Source: Arthrobacter sp. Leaf141 (GTDB lineage Bacteria > Actinomycetota > Actinomycetes > Actinomycetales > Micrococcaceae). From it: a stretch of DNA of 44,579 nucleotides. Under the pieces are notes generated by a model, which saw nothing but the letters and a program-made list of their open reading frames with translations, had not been told where the DNA came from and did no database searches. A program made the translations under genes and the position numbers. The stretch is taken from the NCBI RefSeq assembly GCF_001424565.1, contig NZ_LMOL01000039.1:1-44579 (forward strand), in the 5' to 3' direction. Shown piece after piece: positions 40,301 through 44,579 of this stretch (within the stretch, counting starts at the first letter, position 1; every line of letters begins with the position of its first letter).

Positions 40301-40825
40301 CTGCAGAACATCAAACCCGGCCTGCCTGCACCCACCCTGGTGGAAAACGTCCGGGCAGAACTCGACCTGATTGCCATGGACGTCAGCAGCCACCTGATGG
40401 ACAGCCACCGGCCCATGCTGGACAGGCTGGGCGTGACCACAGCAGACAAGCTGCTGTCGCTGCGTAACGGCACGGAGGTCCTGGTTGCGGGCGTGCGGAT
40501 CGCCACCCAGACCCCGCCGATGCGCGGCGGCAAGCGGGTGGTGTTCATCAGCATCGACGACGGCACCGGCTGCATCGATTCGGTGTTTTTCCACGAGGCG
40601 CAGGAAAACGCCGGGCTGCTCCTTTTTGGCACCCGGCTGCTGCTGATCCGCGGCACCACCCGGCGCACAGGCCCCCGCGGAATCAGCCTGAGCGCCAGCA
40701 TGGCCTGGGACCTGGGGCAGCCGGAATCGTTGCCCTTCCCGGACCCCAACAGGCCCGGCACTGACGTGGAACATCCCCTGGACGGCATCAGCCGCACGCT
40801 GGCCATCACTGGATTCAGCGGCTGA
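37340..40825 (+). CDS. dnaE2: Error-prone DNA polymerase DnaE2
   Basis: The 1161-residue product has an N-terminal PHP domain (HLHVSTAFSAHYG), the polymerase palm with PDIDIDVES near residue 431, SRDRATLPD before it, a finger region and thumb (LGCFQIESPGQREL, HPDLKPVLAETHGVTVFHEQ), a helix-hairpin-helix segment (LNGIYGLSATELKRI) and a C-terminal OB fold (EVLVAGVRIATQTPPM). The length is shorter than replicative DnaE and fits DnaE2, which makes mutations during SOS with ImuB. It is coupled to the DUF6504 gene. No imuA or imuB gene is seen on either side. Confidence 0.9.
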   Translation: MSFTHLHVSTAFSAHYGVSWPEELAQAAKADGATALACTDRDGLYGTIKHLRACMAEGLDAIVGVDLAVFDDDGDHRTQVAGRVVVLARGHNNGAGYRALCRLVSDAHARTSGKAGGAVPVAVTRAELASRTLDPLTLKPVLTVLIGPDSDVGRAMGGRRYLRPRTLFKAWLDAMPAGTVVTEIVTQLSTPGMPLSTAHAVRMLRLAEEHHVPAILTNAVRYCGADGAPTADVLDSARTLKSLPELAAEPILQPTGQGWLKTGEQMLRLGKEVIAASGFGTADLTQLMAQTEALADRCRMDPHTDMGWKQPVVPEASVLGISQHPHTELAQRCEAGITRRFPGIAGSQEAEMKNRLEHELGIISNLGFSAYFLTVAEVSRMIQDMGVRAAARGSGASSLVNYLIDVSQVNPLQHDLIFERFLSRDRATLPDIDIDVESAERHNVYHRIFKRFGSERVTLMSMQNGYRARGAVRDAGMALGMDDGEVGEIAKQLWRFSARKFREALQEKPELRQFAGRVEQRDTDGNQQLDLLVDLTERLDRLPRHISMHPCGVILGDATLLDRTPVQPSGLGLPMSQFDKHDMDPMGMLKLDVLGVRMQSAMAFAVREIIRIHPSKTQVVAAGSHPVGPDGAGPDYIAADGAIDLNAVPLDDEATFELIRSTHTLGCFQIESPGQRELIGKMAPREFNDLIIDISLFRPGPMKSDMVRPFLEHRHGFAPEVYPHPDLKPVLAETHGVTVFHEQILKTFNVMTHCGLAKADEFRRALGNEAKEPLVEAFFRKAARERNYTPEVVDKVWGTLKAFGSFGFCKAHGAAFAVPTYQSAWLKAHHPEAFLAGLWEHDPGMYPKRLLVAEARRLGIPILPLDINRSGAQYRVERVDAGKDAGKLGIRLSLNGIYGLSATELKRIVAGQPFDSLADLRARSRVSKPTIKRLAQLGAFDFLHREAGGTANRADLVHHLQQMQGKGTRKGIEVLEGQLALPLGDVELQNIKPGLPAPTLVENVRAELDLIAMDVSSHLMDSHRPMLDRLGVTTADKLLSLRNGTEVLVAGVRIATQTPPMRGGKRVVFISIDDGTGCIDSVFFHEAQENAGLLLFGTRLLLIRGTTRRTGPRGISLSASMAWDLGQPESLPFPDPNRPGTDVEHPLDGISRTLAITGFSG

Positions 40826-40941
40826 TGCCCGAGTGTGCCGCGTTGGTGGCCCCCCGCGGAACCGATAGCATTGACGGTGGCTGGCTGTGGTCCCCGTATG
40901 CCACAAGCTATGAAGCCTACAACTTTGAATAGGAGACACCC

Positions 40942-42951
40942 GTGTCAGATGCCCAGCAGATCACCCTCATCGTCGATGGCGAAGAGACCAAGGTGACTAC
41001 CGGGACAACCGGTGCGGAGCTCTTTTTTGAACGCCGCGAGGTGGTTGTTGCCCGTGTCGACGGCGTCCTGAAGGACCTGGACCAGGAACTCCCCAACGGT
41101 GCCAGCATCGAAGCCGTCACCATCGATTCCCCCGACGGCCTGGACGTGCTCCGCCACTCCACCGCCCACGTGATGGCCCAGGCCGTCCAGCAGCTGCGCC
41201 CCGACGCCAAGCTGGGCATCGGCCCGTACATCACGGACGGTTTCTATTTCGACTTCGACGTGGCCGAGCCCTTCACCCCCGAGGACCTCAAGACCCTCGA
41301 GAAGATGATGCTCAAGATCGTCAACCAGAACCAAAAGTTCGTCCGCCGTGTGGTCACCGAGGACGAAGCCCGCGAAGCCATGAAAAACGAGCCCTACAAA
41401 CTCGAACTGCTGGGCAAGAAAAACGACGCCGCAGACGCAGGCGAAGGCGTGAACGTCGAGGTGGGTGCCGGCGAGATCACCATCTACGACAATGTTGAAC
41501 GCAAGGAAGGCACCACCGTCTGGTGCGACCTGTGCCGCGGCCCGCACCTGCCCAACACCAAACTCATTTCCAATGCGTTCGCGCTGACCCGCTCGTCCTC
41601 CGCCTACTGGCTGGGTGACCAGAAAAACCAGCAGCTCCAGCGGATCTACGGCACGGCCTGGCCCACCAAGGACGACCTGAAGGCCTACCAGGAGCGCATC
41701 GCCGAAGCCGAACGGCGCGACCACCGGAAGCTCGGCGTCGAGCTTGACCTGTTCTCCTTCCCGGACGAACTGGGTTCGGGCCTGCCGGTCTTCCACCCCA
41801 AGGGCGGCATCATCCGCAAGGAGATGGAGGACTACTCCCGCCAGCGCCATGTGGAAGCCGGCTACGAGTTTGTCTACACCCCGCACATCACCAAGGGCCA
41901 CCTCTACGAAGTCTCCGGGCACCTGGACTGGTACAAGGACGGCATGTTCCCGGCCATGCACGTGGACGCCGAACTCAACGAGGACGGCACCGTGCGCAAG
42001 CCCGGCCAGGACTATTACCTGAAGCCGATGAACTGCCCCATGCACAACCTGATCTTCCGCTCCCGCGGCCGCTCCTACCGGGAACTGCCGCTGCGGCTCT
42101 TCGAATTCGGCTCCGTGTACCGGTACGAAAAGTCCGGGGTGGTGCACGGCCTCACCCGGGTACGCGGCATGACCCAGGACGATGCCCACATCTACTGCAC
42201 CCGCGAACAGATGAAGGAAGAGCTCACCAAAACGCTCACCTTCGTTCTTGGGCTGCTCAAGGATTACGGCCTGAACGACTTCTACCTGGAACTGTCCACC
42301 AAGGACCCCGTCAAGTACGTGGGCGACGACGACACCTGGGAAGAAGCCACCAGGACCCTCGCCGAGGTGGCCCAGGAGTCCGGGCTGGACCTGGTCCCGG
42401 ATCCGGGAGGCGCAGCCTTCTACGGCCCCAAGATCTCCGTGCAGGCCAAAGACGCGCTGGGCCGCACCTGGCAGATGTCCACGATCCAGCTGGACTTCAA
42501 CCTTCCGGAGCGCTTCGAACTGGAATTCCAGGCCGCGGACGGCACCCGCCAGCGTCCCGTGATGATCCACCGGGCGCTCTTCGGTTCCATCGAACGGTTT
42601 ATGGGCGTGCTGACCGAACACTACGCCGGCGCGTTCCCGGCCTGGCTCGCGCCGGTCCAGGTGGTGGGCATCCCCGTGGCGGAAACGTTCAACGAATACA
42701 TGTTCGACGTCGTCGACCAGCTGAAGGCGGCCGGTATCCGGGCCGAGGTGGATACATCCTCCGACCGCTTCCCGAAGAAGATCCGCACCGCCAGCAAGGA
42801 CAAGATCCCGTTTGTGCTCATCGCCGGCGGTGACGACGCCGATGCCGGGGCCGTCTCATTCCGCTTCCGCGACGGAAGCCAGGACAACGGTGTGCCGGTC
42901 GCGGAAGCCGTCAAGCGGATCACGGAAGCCGTCCGTAACCGGACCAGCTAA
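40942..42951 (+). CDS. thrS: Threonyl-tRNA synthetase
   Basis: The 669-residue product has a TGS domain (about 1-65), the HxxxH second additional domain (HSTAHVMAQAVQQL), a class II catalytic core (motif 1 near IIRKEMEDYSRQRH, MNCPMHN, FEFGSVYRYEKSGVVHGLTRVRG, RALFGSIERFMGVLTEHYAGAF split across the core) and an anticodon-binding C-terminus. It starts with GTG at 40942, 6 nt after AGGAG. No T-box or leader hairpin is apparent in the 116-bp gap before it. The downstream HIT gene starts 17 nt after its stop. Confidence 0.97.
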   Translation: MSDAQQITLIVDGEETKVTTGTTGAELFFERREVVVARVDGVLKDLDQELPNGASIEAVTIDSPDGLDVLRHSTAHVMAQAVQQLRPDAKLGIGPYITDGFYFDFDVAEPFTPEDLKTLEKMMLKIVNQNQKFVRRVVTEDEAREAMKNEPYKLELLGKKNDAADAGEGVNVEVGAGEITIYDNVERKEGTTVWCDLCRGPHLPNTKLISNAFALTRSSSAYWLGDQKNQQLQRIYGTAWPTKDDLKAYQERIAEAERRDHRKLGVELDLFSFPDELGSGLPVFHPKGGIIRKEMEDYSRQRHVEAGYEFVYTPHITKGHLYEVSGHLDWYKDGMFPAMHVDAELNEDGTVRKPGQDYYLKPMNCPMHNLIFRSRGRSYRELPLRLFEFGSVYRYEKSGVVHGLTRVRGMTQDDAHIYCTREQMKEELTKTLTFVLGLLKDYGLNDFYLELSTKDPVKYVGDDDTWEEATRTLAEVAQESGLDLVPDPGGAAFYGPKISVQAKDALGRTWQMSTIQLDFNLPERFELEFQAADGTRQRPVMIHRALFGSIERFMGVLTEHYAGAFPAWLAPVQVVGIPVAETFNEYMFDVVDQLKAAGIRAEVDTSSDRFPKKIRTASKDKIPFVLIAGGDDADAGAVSFRFRDGSQDNGVPVAEAVKRITEAVRNRTS

Positions 42952-42968
42952 GGGAACGGAACAGCACC

Positions 42969-43553
42969 GTGCAGGAGAACACAGGCGCCGGGTACCCCGG
43001 TGATGCCGCAGTGACGGACGACTTCGACCTCGCCGGTGTCCCGGATGCCTTCCAGCGTCTGTGGACTCCGCACCGGATGGCCTACATCAAGGGTGGCCAG
43101 CATCAGTTCAAGGGCGAGAACGACTGCCCGTTCTGTGTGGGTCCCGGCCGCAGCGACCAGGAATCCCTGATTGTGTACCGGGGCCGGACCTGCTACGTGG
43201 TGCTTAACCTTTTCCCATACAACCCGGGCCACCTGCTGGTGTGCCCGTACCGGCACATCCCGGACTACACCGATTTGACGGTTGAGGAGACAGCGGAATT
43301 CGCCGACCTCACCCAGACGGCCATGCGGGTGCTGCGTAAGGTGTCCAACCCCGGCGGCTTTAACCTCGGCATGAACCAGGGTGTGGTGGGCGGCGCGGGA
43401 ATCGCCGCCCACCTGCATCAGCACATTGTGCCGCGCTGGGGTGGCGACGGGAACTTCTTCCCCATCATCGCCCAGACCAAAGCCATCACCCAGACGCTGG
43501 ACGAGGTCCGCCAGCAGGTGGCCGATGCCTGGCCCGGGGAGACGGATGCTTAA
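42969..43553 (+). CDS. HIT-family protein (Ap4A phosphorylase-like)
   Basis: The 194-residue product has CPFCVGPG near residue 56, VVLNLFPYNPGHLLVCPYRHIPDY, and the HxHxHxx triad HLHQHIVPRW. In mycobacteria the HIT protein in this exact place between thrS and pgsA is an Ap4A phosphorylase, so diadenosine tetraphosphate is the likely substrate. It starts with GTG. Its stop overlaps the next start by 8 nt. Confidence 0.88.
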   Translation: MQENTGAGYPGDAAVTDDFDLAGVPDAFQRLWTPHRMAYIKGGQHQFKGENDCPFCVGPGRSDQESLIVYRGRTCYVVLNLFPYNPGHLLVCPYRHIPDYTDLTVEETAEFADLTQTAMRVLRKVSNPGGFNLGMNQGVVGGAGIAAHLHQHIVPRWGGDGNFFPIIAQTKAITQTLDEVRQQVADAWPGETDA

Positions 43554-44169
43554 CAGGCATGCCCGCGGGTTCTTTACCGCGTTGTTCACCCCGTTTGCCC
43601 GCTGGCTCCTTCGAATTGGTGTTTCCCCGGATGCGGTAACCGTCATTGGCACCGCGGGCGTGGTGGCGGGTGCCCTGGTGTTTTATCCACTGGGACAGCT
43701 CTGGTGGGGCACGCTGTTCATCACCGCCTTCATTTTCTCCGACGTCCTGGACGGCATCATGGCCAGGATGCAGGAAACCGGGGGCCGGTGGGGCAACTTC
43801 CTGGACTCCACCCTGGACCGCGTGGCTGATGGTGCGCTCTTTGCCGGGGTGGCGGTCTGGTTCTTCACCGGCGGTGGGAATACGCCAATCGCCGTGGCCG
43901 CCGTCGTCTGCCTGGTCCTGGGCATGGTGGTCTCCTATGCCCGTGCCAAAGCCGAGTCGCTGGGCTTCACCGCGAACACAGGAATCGCCGAACGTGCGGA
44001 GCGCCTCGTGTCGGTGCTGGTGGTGACCGGTTTCACCGGCCTGGGCCTGCCAGCGGTGGTGCTGCTGGTGACGCTGCTCCTGCTCGCTGCGGCCAGCCTG
44101 GTGACAGTCATCCAGCGGGTGGTTTCGGTCCGCCGGCAGGCCTTCGCCGAACCCTCACCGGCCGATTAA
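43546..44169 (+). CDS. pgsA: CDP-alcohol phosphatidyltransferase (PI-phosphate synthase-like)
   Basis: The product is 207 residues from the ATG at 43546. It has the CDP-alcohol motif DVLDGIMARMQETGGRWGNFLDS (first part DVLDGIMAR, then G and FLDS with the catalytic Asp) and about six membrane helices. The mycobacterial counterpart in this locus makes phosphatidylinositol phosphate from CDP-diacylglycerol. The start overlaps the HIT stop, and no gene follows in the remaining 152 bp before pdxS. Confidence 0.87.
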   Translation: MLNRHARGFFTALFTPFARWLLRIGVSPDAVTVIGTAGVVAGALVFYPLGQLWWGTLFITAFIFSDVLDGIMARMQETGGRWGNFLDSTLDRVADGALFAGVAVWFFTGGGNTPIAVAAVVCLVLGMVVSYARAKAESLGFTANTGIAERAERLVSVLVVTGFTGLGLPAVVLLVTLLLLAAASLVTVIQRVVSVRRQAFAEPSPAD

Positions 44170-44321
44170 CATAGCCGTTACCTGATTAAGCCGGCCAGCG
44201 GTGGTGGGACTAGTATTAGCTCTGCCCGATCAATGGATCCGGCAATCCGTGTGTCCGGCAGGTGCGTCGAAGGCCGCCTGCACACCCGGCGAAGGTCATC
44301 TATCTACCCATAGGGGTTTTT

Positions 44322-44579
44322 GTGTCTACACCTGATGTAAGCAACGGGGCCGGTTCGTCCGCGAACAGCGTTACGGGCAGCAACCGCGTGAAGCGCGGCA
44401 TGGCCGAGATGCTCAAGGGCGGCGTCATTATGGACGTTGTCAACGTTGAACAGGCCCGCATCGCCGAGGACGCCGGTGCCGTGGCCGTGATGGCCCTGGA
44501 ACGCGTTCCGGCCGATATCCGCGCCCAGGGCGGCGTCTCCCGCATGTCCGATCCCGACATGATTGACGCCATCATCGAT
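44322..44579 (+). CDS. pdxS: Pyridoxal 5'-phosphate synthase subunit PdxS, N-terminal part (cut by window edge)
   Basis: From a GTG at 44322 the frame is open to the edge for 86 codons. RVKRGMAEMLKGGVIMDVVN and EQARIAEDAGAVAVMALERVPADIRAQGG are unmistakable PdxS. PdxS is the synthase subunit that builds PLP from ribose 5-phosphate, glyceraldehyde 3-phosphate and ammonia delivered by PdxT. Catalytic Lys residues lie beyond the window. An AGGGG precedes the GTG. The 44170-44321 gap contains no gene. Confidence 0.95.
   Translation, partial: MSTPDVSNGAGSSANSVTGSNRVKRGMAEMLKGGVIMDVVNVEQARIAEDAGAVAVMALERVPADIRAQGGVSRMSDPDMIDAIID

Noticed and set aside
40826..40941. T-box or other leader control of thrS
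   Set aside because: The gap is only 116 bp and has no recognisable T-box sequence or terminator/antiterminator pair.
40945..42621. Minus-strand open frame of 558 codons opposite thrS
   Set aside because: It mirrors the thrS coding sequence, has no family motifs and no upstream ribosome site; thrS motifs are complete.
1..44579. Mobile element, prophage or defence island
   Set aside because: No integrase, transposase, phage structural gene, restriction enzyme or tRNA-flanked att site was seen. The DUF222/HNH gene at the edge is a chromosomal family and not evidence of an island.

Overview
The window is about 66-70% GC with dense gene packing, many 1-8 nt start/stop overlaps, frequent GTG and TTG starts, and actinobacterial hallmarks: mycothiol enzymes, a mycoredoxin, a DUF222-type HNH protein, a phosphatidylinositol-phosphate-synthase-like protein beside thrS, and a LysM/NlpC protein behind a ydaO-type (c-di-AMP) riboswitch. 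The proteins read like Arthrobacter or Pseudarthrobacter (Micrococcaceae). It is ordinary chromosome: no integrase, transposase, phage gene, CRISPR array, rRNA or tRNA was seen.

Layout. (1) 1-4.9 kb: the edge of a DUF222/HNH gene; a minus-strand pair of an NAD-kinase-like protein and a soluble SPFH protein; a divergent NrtR-type Nudix/winged-helix regulator with two dyad operators in the shared gap; then a flotillin with a strong terminator. (2) 4.9-13.2 kb: two small hypothetical genes, then a uronate/aldarate catabolic locus. One arm holds a sugar-binding lipoprotein, two permeases, glucarate dehydratase and an unknown protein; the divergent arm holds uronate dehydrogenase and an IclR regulator. 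Uronate would be taken up, oxidised to the aldarate and dehydrated; later steps are not here. (3) 13.2-16.6 kb: a small acidic protein, an APC permease and SelO. (4) 16.6-20.2 kb: cell-wall genes (riboswitch-controlled LysM-NlpC, a lipoprotein, a coiled-coil/lysozyme-like secreted protein), running into a DksA-like and an AlkD-like gene. (5) 21-32.8 kb: housekeeping and stress genes: DUF1810, SDR, calcineurin-like phosphoesterase, Nudix, EEP nuclease, thioesterase, PadR plus UbiB-like kinase, a lipoate-ligase-like protein, and a mycothiol cluster (mycoredoxin, S-(hydroxymethyl)mycothiol dehydrogenase, MBL hydrolase), then SRAP/YedK. (6) 32.8-35.9 kb: a MacA-MacB-like export system split into adaptor, ATPase and permease. 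(7) 36-40.8 kb: chorismate mutase, then an SOS unit in which a LexA box precedes a DUF6504 gene and dnaE2. (8) 40.9 kb to the end: thrS, HIT/Ap4A phosphorylase-like, CDP-alcohol phosphatidyltransferase, and the start of pdxS.

The strongest candidates for less-described biology are the NrtR/SPFH/NAD-kinase-like/flotillin module with its paired operators, the unknown protein translationally coupled to glucarate dehydratase, the LexA-box dnaE2 unit without imuAB beside it, the triple 10-bp repeat before the PadR/UbiB pair, and a perfect 22-bp inverted repeat just before the mycothiol dehydrogenase. All calls come from reading the sequence; no database search was run.
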